The position numbers were made by a program, and so were the translations under genes. Below the pieces are notes generated by a model. That model ran no database searches, was not told where the DNA came from, and was given only the letters and a program-made list of their open reading frames with translations. A stretch of DNA of 64,000 bases from Bombardia bombarda (lineage: Eukaryota; Ascomycota; Sordariomycetes; Sordariales; Lasiosphaeriaceae): contig JAULSR010000002.1 in NCBI GenBank assembly GCA_030512295.1, forward strand, positions 620,001 to 684,000, read 5' to 3'. This document shows positions 31,992 to 43,909 of this stretch, one piece after another. The stretch's first letter is position 1, and each line of letters opens with the position of its first letter.

Positions 31992-34278
31992 TTTGATCAG
32001 AGGTTGATTCAAAGGTTGATGATGAACAGAGCCAGAGCCAGGGCCAAGGCCAATTGTTGGACTTGGCCATTCAGGATCTAAAAATCCAAAGCCAATCGAG
32101 GGGCCATGCCGATAAGCGATAAGGCCCTACACAGTAAGCTCGAGCCCCACAAAAGATGGCAGAGTCCTCTCACCGCTTGCCGACGGGTGCGCGCACCTGC
32201 TGCGGCACTGTTCGCGGCCCCTGGGATTCAATCGACCTGGCCTGCGCAGGCGTGCGGCACTCTTTGTGAGTGTGGGCTGAACTTCGCCCCAACAATCAAT
32301 CTGAAATCGAACGGTCGAAAGCTGTCGCTGGAGCTTTGCATTTATGATGCTATTCTCAGCTTCTTGTTCAGCAGCTGCATGCAGTTGCACACAGCTAGGA
32401 TACTGTTGATCGACATTGGATTTCTGGTCAATGTTCTTGGTCAATGCAACGGCTGCAAAGAAAATCTAAGTCATGCTCAGTGTCCTCGTCAGTCGGATGT
32501 TACCCATTTCGTGACAGTGCCACCGCATCGTGCGACACACCTTCGAGGTCATCGAGGTCGCTGACCAACAAGCCCGATAACCACGAGGGAAAAGATTGGG
32601 CCCAAGTCTCGATTCTTGGAAGCCTGGTTGGCCATTTGGTACGAACGATACACAGCAGCGTCGGCTTAGTACCCAAGTCGTACAATGTGAACCATGGCGC
32701 TGGCCAAGACATCTCTAGCAAACCAGCGTCATTCGCCTCATGTTCGTTCCGGTTACATTGAGACTCATAAAAAGGGCAATCATCGATTTCAAATACATGC
32801 GGATTCCAAAGTCGCAAACCGCAAATCGCAAACCACGAACGAGCAAACTGCATCAATAGCAGTAGCAAAGATGGCGCTGCGGAGAAAGAAAAAGCCCCTG
32901 CAGAAAATCGAGGCAAATCAGCCCAACCCCGGAAACATGAAGCCCCCAAACCTGGTCCAATCCCTGCAGGTGATTGGCTTTCCCGATCGCGAATCGGGCG
33001 CTTAAGCATGACGAGAGGTTGGTGGAGGGGACCAAAAGGTGGAGATGGGGGCCCTTGAGCACTAGTCTACACTACACGCACTGCACGCCCCTCCTCCCTC
33101 GGCCACCTGCGCTTGCCATCCGAGCCGGCGGGCATCGCCTGTTCGGTATCCTGCTTGCTGGCCGGTTCCTTGCTAGGTGGTCTGTGTGACGGCGATGAAT
33201 GGACGGGCTGAGGTGAGGTCCCGCTGCTGCTGCTCTCCTGACAGCAGCAAGCTCCTTGTCGCCTGTGCTTGCTGCCCCCAACACACCCGAGCGACCGAAA
33301 CAACTTGTCGACCAGACTAACTATCCTAGGTTCCTACTAGTTTTTCTGAGGAGGAGGAGGACGACTGCTGGAGCCATGGCGAGCGGCAGCAGTGCCCAAG
33401 ACCGAGGACGAGGACCCGCTCATTGGCTAGCTGTTGGTGATAACCTGCATGGGAGAAGCAATGGCTAGGTGAAAATGGCAGTACATTGGCCAGCACTTTG
33501 ACATGCCATGACACCCACTCAGCGACTCGCCCGCAGCGAAGCGGCCAGGACACGCCGCTAATTGGCCGCAGCTGTGCTCGACGACAGGGGGCGGGAGTAT
33601 CGGTATGCAAAGCTTTGCACTTGTGCCACCCTGTGTCGTGCCCTTCCTCCTGCTGTGACTGGCCCGCTGGCTTCTCGACCCTCGTGCTTTTGCTGTGAAG
33701 GAAAAAAAAAGCCGCCCAGATTAGATTGCCGTTGAGCTGGGGGGTAGGAAAGTGTGGGTGCTGGGGGAGGGGGATTTGTCCACACCTTGTCCGGGTCAAA
33801 TGTGACAATATTGGTTAAGGCGACATACAAGGTCTGGGCTGGGCGGCTGGAGAGTCCAGCGGAATGGCTGCAACGGCTGCTGCAATGAGATATTATTGTA
33901 TATGCCCGCTGCCCATCAATCTGTCTCTCTTGTCTCTTTTAGCTTGTTTAATTGCCCTACATTCCTCATTACACACGTTCGTCTCTAAGAAGTCTTTTGA
34001 ACTCGACGATAGCGACAGCTCACTGCGGCTACATACCGCACGGACAACGACACAGAACACACCCACACTCACACGAGAGAGAGATCGACGAGGGTTGGAG
34101 ATTGATCAGGGCAGAAAGCGGGGGACCCACCGCCCATTGAGAGACACCAGGACTACGAGGTCTAAAGAGACGGATATTTTCCACCGCATCGCCCGAAAAC
34201 CGTGTTCTTGAAGCGACCCTTAGCTTTGCGCGTCCGTCCTTTTTTCCTCATATACAAGAAAACATCAGAGCTGCCAAC
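31992..34278. other. Intergenic, no supported gene
   Basis: 2.3 kb between divergent genes. Several ORFs of 70-170 codons overlap on both strands but lack domain-like sequence or codon bias. The best, 32694-33005 plus, is basic and Lys-rich. Pyrimidine-rich sequence at 33925-33965 and CA/AC repeats at 34040-34075 probably belong to the promoter and leader of the BIM1-like gene. Confidence 0.45.
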
Positions 34279-35177
34279 ATGCTCTCATCAATACTCTTCG
34301 CACTCGCCACCGCGGCGTTGGTGTCTGCGCATACTGTTATCACATACCCCGGCTGGAGAGGCAACAATCTCATCACAAATGCCACATGGCCCTATGGCAT
34401 GCAATGGATGTATCCTTGTGAGTTTCCTCCTCAGACCGTGGCAGCCATTCACTTGTTGTCAATGCGGCTAACAGATGTCTTCAGGCGGTGGCATGAACGT
34501 GACTTCAAACCGGACATACTGGCCAACAACAGGCGGAGCTGTCGCCTTCCAGCCTGGCTGGTTCCAGGGCCACTCGACAGCCTTCCTCTACATCAACATG
34601 GGCTTCGGAACCGAGGGACCTGACGGCGGCCCCATCAACATGAGCTTCCCCATGACCTCGCCCTTCCAGATTCTCGGCCCCAGCAAGAACCCCTACCCCG
34701 GCACCATGTGTCTGCCGCAGGTCCCACTGCCGGCAAACACGACCGTCAAGTCGGGCGACAAGGCCACGATCCAGGTGGTAGAGATTGCCCTGCACGGCGC
34801 CGCGCTGTTCTCTGTATGTATATCAACTCCCTACATTCAAGCAAGTCGAACATGTCTGGGGACTGTATCTGACATGAACTCTGCAATAGTGCGTCGACAT
34901 CGAGTTCCGCGACCCCGGCGACCCCGCCATCGCAGAGGTGAACGAGACAAACTGCTTCAACACCACAGACCTCGGCGTCGCCGACATCTACACCATCACC
35001 GTGCGCGCCTCGGGCCAGCCCCAGGCCCAGATTGGCGATAACGGTACGGCACCGGTGCCCGCGACGAGCGCTGCTGGCGCCCAGCATCGCTTCTGGGCCA
35101 GCAACGCCGGCGGCATCTTCTCCACCTACCTCGGCTGGGCCCCCGTCATGATTGCTGGCTTGTGCGTCTTGTTATGA
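34279..35177 (+). CDS. BIM1-like (X325) copper-binding GPI-anchored protein
   Basis: Three exons (34279-34417, 34485-34813, 34890-35177) give 251 residues. Signal peptide 1-17 (MLSSILFALATAALVSA) should be cleaved to expose His18 at the start of HTVITYPGWRGNNL. This N-terminal His is the copper-ligand hallmark of LPMO-like X325/BIM1 proteins. The core has conserved Cys (MYPCGG, GTMCLPQ, CVDIEF, ETNCFN) and five or six N-glycosylation sequons. The C-terminus has a small-residue site (ASNAGG) and a hydrophobic tail (WAPVMIAGLCVLL) typical of GPI anchoring. Family members bind copper and in Cryptococcus help copper import; polysaccharide oxidation has not been shown for the group. Residue order, size and exon phases are all consistent. 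Confidence 0.9.
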
Positions 35178-36763
35178 AGACCATGACAGCAAATGGGTAC
35201 TTCACGAGTTTGCAGCGGCATGTTAGAGGCTGCTAGCACCCATGCGCCCACTCTTTGTCAACTGGGCGGTGTGTATATTTGGCATTTGTATGGGCGTTTT
35301 TGTTTTGGCGGGGTATCTATGTACAACCCCTTTTCTATGTTTTCTGGAACCAGAATAGTATATATCTGGCGCGTTTGGGGGTTTCATTTTCTTTCTTCTT
35401 TTTTATAATCTTCTCTCCCCTATAATTGGGGCCCAGTTATCATCAGCCGCGAATACCGGTTTGATGCCATGGAAGCGGGAGGCAAGGCAGGGCGAGTTGG
35501 TCAGGGAGTGGACCGGCGGAAAGGCCGACACTGATGGGTGATGGATGATGAGTGGATGATGTTGGAAGGGGGCTGATGCTAAACGATAGTGGGGAATGAA
35601 GAGCTCCCTACCTATCTAGCTTTATGTCACAATATTAGACTTGAGCGAGCGAGCGAAATGTACATAAAAGATGAACCAACTTGGCCTTCTGTGAGATTTG
35701 AGGTTGTTGCACCAGGCAAAGTTTTCAGTCCATCTTGACATAGGTAGGTAGGTATCTCTTGCTCCTCGACGTCTGCCATGTTAGACTTCTTGGCGTCACT
35801 CGGTATCGCACAACGGCAAATTGAAGCATCATGGCGACGCTTCTATCTCTAGCAAACATAATGTAAGGTAGTCGAAACCAGCACTACCTCGGGGTAGGTA
35901 TGGTAGGCGCCTCCTAACACTTTAGGGTGAAATAAGATATTGGGTGTGTTCCTTCTATTGGCCAAGCAAAGATATCAAGCGCCCGGCCAGGAGTGGTGCC
36001 GTAGATTTTCATCATACTTACGGCAGGTACCTTCCTCCCCGAAACGTGCTCATCACATACTACCATGTATCGAATCCACGGCTCATCACCACCGGGCGCC
36101 TGCTCGTTCAACTCTCAAAATTTCAAATCATTTCAGTATTTCTCCCACTCTTGCCCGTTTGGTTTTTTGCTTGTCTGGATGGTGTATTATGATATGCAAA
36201 GTACTATGGAAGCCACAATGCAACTTAATACCCCAGGTGCCTTAACTTGAGGTGATGCGCAGTTAGGTTTATGTCGTATCAAAATGAAAAGGGGCTTGCC
36301 CACTGCTGAAACCACTATCACTTCTTTCACTCACCACACCAATATACACATTCTCAACACTAAGCAAGCACAATGTCAAATAGTTCATCACCAAATAGCA
36401 TCATCGCATTGTATTATTCATCCCGCGTCTGTCATGCTGTCTGTCTGTTTGTCTGCCTCACAGGCAGCGCTGGCGTCGGGTTAACGCCGTAGGAGAGAGT
36501 CTTAGCTATGTACTATGTATGTATGTGTATATGTTTGATCTCGCATCCATCTTAGCCAGGCAGTAGGTGTGATTCCTATCGCCGAAGAAGCAAATAGAGT
36601 TCCGCCCAAATCAACATCAACAACAAAAAGCCATAAGTCTGCTAAAAAGGAAACGGCAGTTCTGAAAGTCAAAAAAAGACTCGCGCGCCAAAAGACCTCA
36701 TTCATCAAAATGAGAATGCCATAACCGATCCCACCATAATGGAATATTAATCCTATGCTCACC
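35178..36763. other. Intergenic between convergent genes, no gene seen
   Basis: T-rich 3' flank of the BIM1-like gene (35390-35420), GGTAGGTA tandems (about 35742-35754 and 35893-35910) and a TGTATGTA run (36513-36530). The frames at 35.9-36.2 kb on both strands show no recognisable protein. Confidence 0.45.
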
Positions 36764-39324
36764 TCACTTCAGATACCCCAAACACTCCCCCGCAACATCC
36801 TTAACCCTCGCATCACTGCTCTTCTTCGCCGCCTGTCCCACCCATGCGCCCACCCCAAAGCTTTTGGCCAGCTCCCTGGGCTCCCCACCAATCGACAACA
36901 ACATCCCCAGCGCCATTAGCGCGCGGAAAAGTACCTCGGCATCGCTCTGCCTGGCCACAACCGCTTCAACAACACTGATGATCCGGGCAATTGCGCCGAG
37001 ATGAATCCGCTCCTCGGCCGGAGTCTTGCGCCGCTCTCTGTACGCAAAGCAGGCAAGGTTGAACACGGTCGAGGTCAGCGCGATCTGAAGGTTGTTATTC
37101 TCCGTGCCGATGGGCGTGTCGTTGTTGTCGAGCCCGACGACGCGGGCGAGGAAAGAAATGACGGTGTCAACGTCGGCGGTGACAAGCTTCTGGCCTTCGG
37201 GGGTATTGAAGAGGTTGGTAAAGGTGCGTAGGGCCATCATGATGCTGTTAGCGTTGACTTTGGGGGTATCGACCTTATCTGTGATGAGGCTGGAGAGGTC
37301 GAGGTCGGATTCGGAGCTGATGGGGGCGGAGGTGTCGAGGGCGCCGCGGAGGGCGACGTTGATTAGAGATCCGTAGCGGGTGTTGTCGTCGGATGGGGAG
37401 GCGACGCTGGGCCGGGCGGCCATGCAGCGGATGATGTCGAGGGTGGGCAGGCGGTCAGCGTAGGGCCATTGGGTGGCGAGGGTGAAGATGATTTGCTTGG
37501 ACTCGTCGACGTCAGGGAGGGGAGTTTCGGCGGGGGTTGAGATGAGGGCCTCGACGAGGGACTCGAGGAGGGTGATGTTGTTGGGGTTTAGGGCGATATG
37601 CTTGTTGCCGGCTTGGATCTGCTTGATGTTGAGGTCCTTAAGTCTCTTGAGGGCTGGCTCGAGTTTCCCTTGGGTCAGGGTGAGGTACTGGATGTGTGGC
37701 AGGTACTTTGGCTTCGAGGGCTGGTCGGGTCTGTAGCGGGAGTTGGTGCCGTAAGGGTCAGAGGAGAGGTCAGAGGAGGTTTGACCAAGAGTTGCGCCAG
37801 CCGTGTTCTTTGTGATGAAGTTAGCGACGCTGTCGAGGTAGGTGATGGGTAGTTCATTGTCGCCGAGGAACTTGGTTGCCGTGTCGTAGGGATTGTCAGA
37901 GAGATTGTATGGTAGCTTGAGCGCGGGCTTCCCGTCCTCAATGTCTACATCGAAGACAAAGTCCCACTCCTTGCCCTGGTAAGAAACCTTTTTCCCACTG
38001 CTTCCAGCAGACTCAACCACAGTACCAACATGGTTCCACTGGCCTAGGTGAAGTTAGCATTATGTGCATAAATAAGGCAGATTCGTTTAACAGTGGAGCT
38101 TACCAGTTGACCACGTATAGGCTCCAATTGAGCCATTGTCTTCTAGGACTGTAACAACCTGTCCATCACGGGTTCCTGAGTGCGTTTCTAGCCAGCTCTT
38201 GGGTTGCAGCGTCTCTTTGTTAATCGCTGTCCCAAGCTGCTGCTGAGGTATAGCTGAGGCCTGGACGGACTCGTCGAACTGGGCGAGAACATCGGGCTCG
38301 GCTATGCGCTTGGCGTCGCGAGTGAAGATGCGCACCATGTTGTCGCTGGTGCCCGACGCAATATCACCCGTCTCTGGGCAAACGGCGACACTCCAGACCG
38401 AGATGGCGGGATGCGTGATTGTCTGGACACACTCAGTGTTTTTCCAGATTCGTACTGTGCGATCCTCCCCGGCGCTCACAATCTCGCCCCCCGGTAAACA
38501 AGCAAGCGAGTAGATGAAGCTTTCGTGGCCCTGCAGAGTCCCAACCTCTTGCCCATTAAGTTTCCACAACCGAATGATGTTATCATTGCCCGCACTGACA
38601 AAGTCGGCGCCGGTAGGATGTCCCCTCAAGCCGGTGGGAAGCCTGCACAAGGCGCGCACAACGGCTGTGGTAGTGAGAGTTCGCACTGGCGCAACCTCGC
38701 CATTTTTGCTCGTCTGCAGTCGGAAGATTCGGATTTGGTTGTCTGCGCTACCCGTGATCACGGTGTTCTCGTCGTAGGCTAGAACAGCCCAAACACTCTT
38801 GACGTCGCCTTCGTGGATGAGATGGTGTGCCATCTCCCACTTGTCGGTTCTCCAAACAATGGCCTTGCCATCCCAGCTGCCAGACACAACTATTGAGCCC
38901 TTTGGAGAGGCATCGAGGGCACAAACATTGTTTCCATGCCCAACAAGAAGGCGCTCCGCGTTCTCGGTCGATGTCGAAGTCGGCTTCTTCACCTCAATGA
39001 CTGGCTCGGCGCCGCTCGAGACAATTAGACCATCTGGATAGTTGGGAGTAGGTCGAATGAAAGTGAGAGAGTTGATGTAGCCATGGCCTTGGCTCGTAAT
39101 GGTGTCGTCGTAGGCGGGGGATTTGGAAGTCTTGCGCCAGAGGCGAACAGTATGGTCGCGTGAAGCTGAAAGAACGATGCTGCCGGTTGGGAAACAAACG
39201 GCGCGAACCTGTGAGAAGTGGCTTTTTGTCAGCCCCAGAGCGCAGCATCGAGCAAGCACCTTGCAATCTGTCTTACATCGCCTTCGTGGCCCTTTAGCTG
39301 GGCCGAGAGCTTGAAGTCGGGCAT
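36764..39324 (-). CDS. doa1: Doa1/Ufd3/PLAA-family ubiquitin-binding WD40 protein
   Basis: Three exons (39324-39277, 39208-38104, 38043-36764) give 810 residues, normal for the family. The first exon encodes only MPDFKLSAQLKGHEGD; it joins in phase 0 to VRAVCFPTG. Seven WD40 repeats span about 10-300 (SASRDHTVRLW, SGSWDGKAIVW, TGSADNQIRIF, SAGNDNIIRLW, SAGEDRTVRIW). A PFU ubiquitin-binding domain lies at about 350-450 (DGQVVTVLEDNGSIGAYTWS). A C-terminal PUL armadillo-like domain (about 540-810) binds the C-terminus of Cdc48/p97. The protein helps Cdc48 sort ubiquitinated cargo and maintain ubiquitin levels. Every hallmark domain is seen; the symbol follows yeast use. Confidence 0.95.
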
Positions 39325-41602
39325 GTCGGCTTCGAGTTCCGAGACCGCGAGTCCCGGATGGGTGTGTTGAAAGAGGTGACAGCGAACTTCACGAGGGGGA
39401 GGTAGCTGGGAGTAAACGGGAAAGAGGGGACGAGGGACGACACGGAAAGAGAACACGTCGCAAATCAAATATCGGTGCGAAGATGTTGAGTTGGAGGCAA
39501 AGTTAAGAGGTACTACTAGCCTCGTACTCTGTATAAAAATTACAGCGACTGTGAAATCTATGTCGCCGATTTGTCAGGGAAGCGATCAGACGGAAAGAGT
39601 GGAATAAGGTCGAAGCTTGGGGACTTGTCTCTCTCATAACCCTAACCTACTGCTGCGGGAGGATGAATCCTCTGGGTGGACATGGAGGGGTCGAGGGCGG
39701 GGCTGGTCTTGGCTGTGGACTAGGGACAGGGGGGTAGAGCTTCAGCCACAGTTCCAGCACCTGTTGCAGCTCTTTGGAGTATCCAATGTAGGTATGTACA
39801 GAGTACCTCGCGAAGTACCTTTATTTTTCTTGCATTCACCCGCACATACCCAAAATTTTAAAAGCTCTGTACTGAATGGTTTGGAAACGCTGCGAGATAC
39901 AGTATCATAGAGGTCTTCTCCAGGATCCATTGAATATTTGATATTCAGTTGCACGTGTTTTGCTCGTATTGCTAGCTTCCAGGTTTCTGCATACTTGCCA
40001 CCGTCGTGGTATGGGAGTCTGGCATACAGCACTCGTCCGTGGGTTTCGGGGCATGAACCGCTAATAAATGTGACTAACAAGCCACCTTAGGTACCTAACA
40101 AACAGCCTTACAGTACCTACCTAGGTAGGTACCTAGGTTCCATGATCTTCGTATAGCACCGCCATTTGTACCTTCCCTGCTTTACCACGAGGAGTTTAAG
40201 ATTTAAAGGCGACAAATGTGTGAATGGCACTCGGCTGACTTACAAATATCCGTTCTGCTTTGTTCAGGCAGATAAAACATTGGCAGTTTGTCAGCCTACC
40301 TGCCCACCTGGCTAGGTACCTTACAAGACGCAGCAACGCGAAATATTCTCATGTACAACTCCTGTAACCGTTGAGCACACAGAATTGCTTTATTATCTAT
40401 CTATCAAGTCATCGCTCGTATACCTCTATAAGATGATCTCGCCTCCACCCCACATGCGACGAGGCTGGGCTGCAGCTCAATGTACGTCATGATATGGTCG
40501 AATGAAATCTAGATCCGAAAAAAAAAAGGCACTGCTTGGGTAGTATGGTTAAGACGAGAACCTACCTACAACAGGGACTGCGGTCGCTGGGTAAGGCTCA
40601 TACTTAGGTAAGGTATATCTAGGACAAGCATCGAGGAAAAAAAGCAACTCACGCTTGCCTTGAGCACTTATTAGCAAACGGTGGTACGGAGAGTACCTGC
40701 TCTGGCTTGCATTAGTACCTTCAGGTTTCCTCAAGTTCGTTCGAACTTCGACCTTGTGGATATGTATGTCAGGTATTCCTGCACTTCGTCCAGGTACTCA
40801 TGACCGGAGCAGTGGGATGCTCCTTCCATAGTTTCTCCAGGTTGGCGAGCTGCAAGAATGGGAAGGGGCACTCGAATGGCAGTAGACAAGGGGAGGGGCG
40901 GTCCTGGATCAGGGTGGTGGAGGTAGTGATACGCTGGCCGGTCTTCTCGAGCCTTGGTTGGCTCTGGTTGGCTGGATGGAAATGGGCAACGACCTTGAGG
41001 GGTGTCCACATGCCTGCGGCATCCTGTGGCCCCGCTGCCCCTGGTTCCTCGCCTGGCAACTTCGTCACTTGGGCTTTCCACTTTCGTCGCACCACAACTT
41101 TATCATCAACACATTGTCACTCCCGACCCTCAACCATTTCCTCCCTTCTTCCCCCACTTCCTCTCCTTTCCCAATCTGCAAGGTCTGTCAACGGCCACAC
41201 TGGCGAGGTTTGCAGATTACTCTTAGGCACAGCATCTTCTTCAAGTGTGTCAACGCCATCTGACGACCTCTTTAACGACCCGTTACGACCATCGATCTCT
41301 TGTCCCTTTTTTCCCACTGTATCTGCCCGCCAGCTAGCCCCGCCGCTTCGTACATCTTTTTCCTCGAAGCCCTCGTCGCGCCAGCCTAGCGTTGAATAGT
41401 TGCCGACAGTCTTCTTTCGTCGACAATTCCTGTCTCTCTTCCTCTTGGGCTCTTGGGTAGACATTTCACAGCTCTAGACAGAGTTTGCCTTTCTAGTTTC
41501 GGATTCAGACTCGTCATCTCTACACTTGAACTCCGCTTCATTTTCGGTTTCCCACTACTATTCTAGACCTTCACATCAATCACGACTACTAAAACTACTA
41601 CA
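39325..41602. other. Divergent intergenic region between doa1 and STRAP genes
   Basis: 2.3 kb rich in TACCTAC/GTAGGTA strings, including one perfect 20-bp palindrome at 40113-40132. CT-rich sequence from 41100 to 41600 (TTCCTCCC, CTTTCGTCG) is the likely promoter and leader of the STRAP gene. No frame is convincing as a gene. Confidence 0.5.
40113..40132. repeat. Perfect 20-bp palindrome of TACCTACC type
   Basis: GTACCTACCTAGGTAGGTAC is its own reverse complement. Related, shorter CCTAGGTA and GGTACCTA strings surround it (40085-40140) and recur elsewhere in the window's intergenic DNA. Confidence 0.9.
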
Positions 41603-42744
41603 ATGGCGGATTCTACTCTTCGCCAGTACGTCCCTCTGACGTGCCACGGCCACTCACGTCCCGTTCCTCACATCAGCTTCTCTCCGATAGACCAGGACAA
41701 TTCGTCCTACTACATGATATCGGCATGCAAAGGTGGGCAGCTTCTGCAGTTTCTTTCTTGATTGGCACTAGCTGACTGTCTATTCTTTTAGACGGCAACC
41801 CGATGCTGCGGGATGGTCAGACGGGAGACTGGATTGGCACATTCCTCGGTCACAAGGGAGCTGTGTGGCAAGCACGTCTCAGTCCCGACGCAAACACAGC
41901 CGCGACAGCATCTGCGGATTTCACCGCTCAAGTGTGGGATACTCATACCGGAGAGCTCCTTTACATTTTGCAGCATGATCATATTGTGCGAGCAATCGCC
42001 TACCCGTTTGACAATTCGGGCATGCTTGCTACTGGTGGCTTCGAGAAGAAGCTGCGCATCTTCGACCTTCAAGAGCAAAAACACGCAGCATCCACAGGGT
42101 CTCGCCCATCTACCCCTAACAGCGTGGTATCTCCTATCAAGATCGAATCCGCACGTGCATTCGAGATCGGAGAGGGTGCGCATACCCAGGCGATCAAGTT
42201 CATCGTGTGGGCCATGGACCCGAACATGATCATTACGGCTTCCGGCGACACTCTGCGCTGGTTTGACCTCCCAACTCGCCGCTGCATCCGGGAGGCGAAG
42301 TTGGATGGTGAAATCAAGTCCTGCGAGCTAGTCTCACTCGCCCCTACGTACAGCTCACCATCTGACATCGGCGGAGGTCTTCCTGTACTCGCCGTTGCTG
42401 CTGGAAAGACGGCCTGTTTCTGGGGAGGAAAGCGGGCCGAGGATGAACTCAAGCGTATCACACTGCCGCACTCAATTGCTAGTGTTGCCATCGACCTGAA
42501 GGGTAGAAAGCTGGTAGTGGGACAGGAACCCGGGACGTGGGCGCGCGTCTACACCTGGGATGACGCCAAGGAGCTCGATGTCCACAAGGGTCATCATGGC
42601 CCAATCTGGTCCATCGCCTTCTCCCCCGACGGAAAGTTGTATGCCACTGGTTCCGAAGATGGCACGATCAAAATGTGGAAGAACTGCGAGGGCTTCTACG
42701 GCTTGTGGCGTGGAGGGATATCGGGTGGAAGCAGCACAGACTAG
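41603..42744 (+). CDS. STRAP/UNRIP-like WD40 protein
   Basis: Two exons (41603-41732, 41792-42744) joined by a 59-nt GTGGGC...TTTTAG intron give 360 residues. The order of motifs matches eukaryotic STRAP (serine-threonine kinase receptor-associated protein): VPLTCHGHSRPV, MISACKDGNPMLR, GDWIGTFLGHKGAVW, ASADFTAQVWD, HIVRAIAY, ATGGFEKKLRIFDL, ending in a final repeat (FSPDGKLYATGSEDGTIKMW) and NCEGFYGLW. Seven WD repeats form one propeller. In animals STRAP associates with the SMN complex and with cap-independent translation factors; in fungi the role is less studied. After the TAG the same frame stays open for another 123 codons (see findings). Start context ACAATGGCG is good. Confidence 0.93.
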
Positions 42745-43909
42745 GGTGCAGATGCTTCTTCTGGTCGAACTCCTTTTGACTCAGACACCCTTGTCAGTAC
42801 ACCTGCCAGCTCTGCGGGCGTCGCAAACTATAGCCTCAAGGTTCCGCCAGTGGGTATGATCGACCTCCTCACCTCGGAGACTGACGGCGGATCTCCTGCC
42901 CCAGATCCAAATGCTGACCTTCTTCTCAGCTATTCGCCAATAACCTACCACACCCCTCTTTCGCCGACTTCTGTTGTTCCTACGATGCCCACGAGGCCTG
43001 GGAACAACCAGATCAATCTTCACGTCCACCATCCCGGCAGGCCGCAGTATCGTCTTTCAGTTTCTGCCGGGACTGGTCCTCACAACAAAGTTTCCATGGT
43101 TCACATCCTAATCTAGCCGCCGACATGAAAGGACACTACCATATATCTTTTTGGACAGACAAGAGTGGTCAGCTCGTCGAACTGTTGGCTGTCGACATAA
43201 TTATCGGAAAGAAGCTCCTCTGCCTCAATCTCCTCGACCAGTTGCTCGACCAGTTGCTATGGCTATATTCTTGGTGGAGCGACTTATGTGTGGGTGCCCG
43301 TGTCTTTAATGGCAATTGGCAAACAATCGGCCCATATATCCATAATGTATGGCCGGGAAGAAATAGCATCAAATACCATTACATCCTCAAACGTGTTCTT
43401 GTTAGGTGACCAGAAACGCGTGTGCCGTGTTTGCCAGGTTACAGCAATTCGTTGACATGCGTAGTTTATTTTCTGCTTCTACTTCTTTCCTTCGTATTTT
43501 CCTTCCTTGAGCTTACCCTCTGTTTGCCATCTTCCCTCTTTCACACTGTCGGTGAGCTCACATTTTCATCGCCTGCATCTTTATCGGGCGTGAGCTCCAT
43601 ATTCATTCCAAGTTCCAACCGAAAACAACTAACCCACTGCTGATTATCCCATCTGCGATTATCCCGCGCAAGCTCTCTGTTTCACTTTCCTCAACTTCCC
43701 GCGGAGAGAACTGCCGTCTATCTTACGTTCAGAGTGCCTGTCATATCTTCTATCTTTTACGTTGGATCCAGACACTGCCTTACCTGGCCTTATCCTTGGA
43801 CAGACGTGTTTCAAAGTTTATTTCTCCTCGCACGACTTCGATCTTACGAATTCACCTCGACTATACATCGGCCTTTTCATCCAATAAGAAGTCTTTCCCC
43901 GTTGACAAA
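42745..43909. other. 3' flank of STRAP gene and leader of the next gene
   Basis: Positions 42745-43116 continue the STRAP frame without a stop until a TAG at 43114. The following 800 bases are AT- and pyrimidine-rich without clear coding sequence; CTTT/TTCC tracts at 43470-43530 suggest a promoter for the gene starting at 43910. Confidence 0.5.

Noticed and set aside
32694..33005. Basic 103-codon frame on the plus strand
   Set aside because: No domain, no codon bias and overlapping frames on the other strand; AT/GA-rich promoter-like sequence.
43422..43643. Hydrophobic 73-codon plus frame (possible small membrane protein)
   Set aside because: Hydrophobicity comes from a pyrimidine-rich promoter tract upstream of the next gene.
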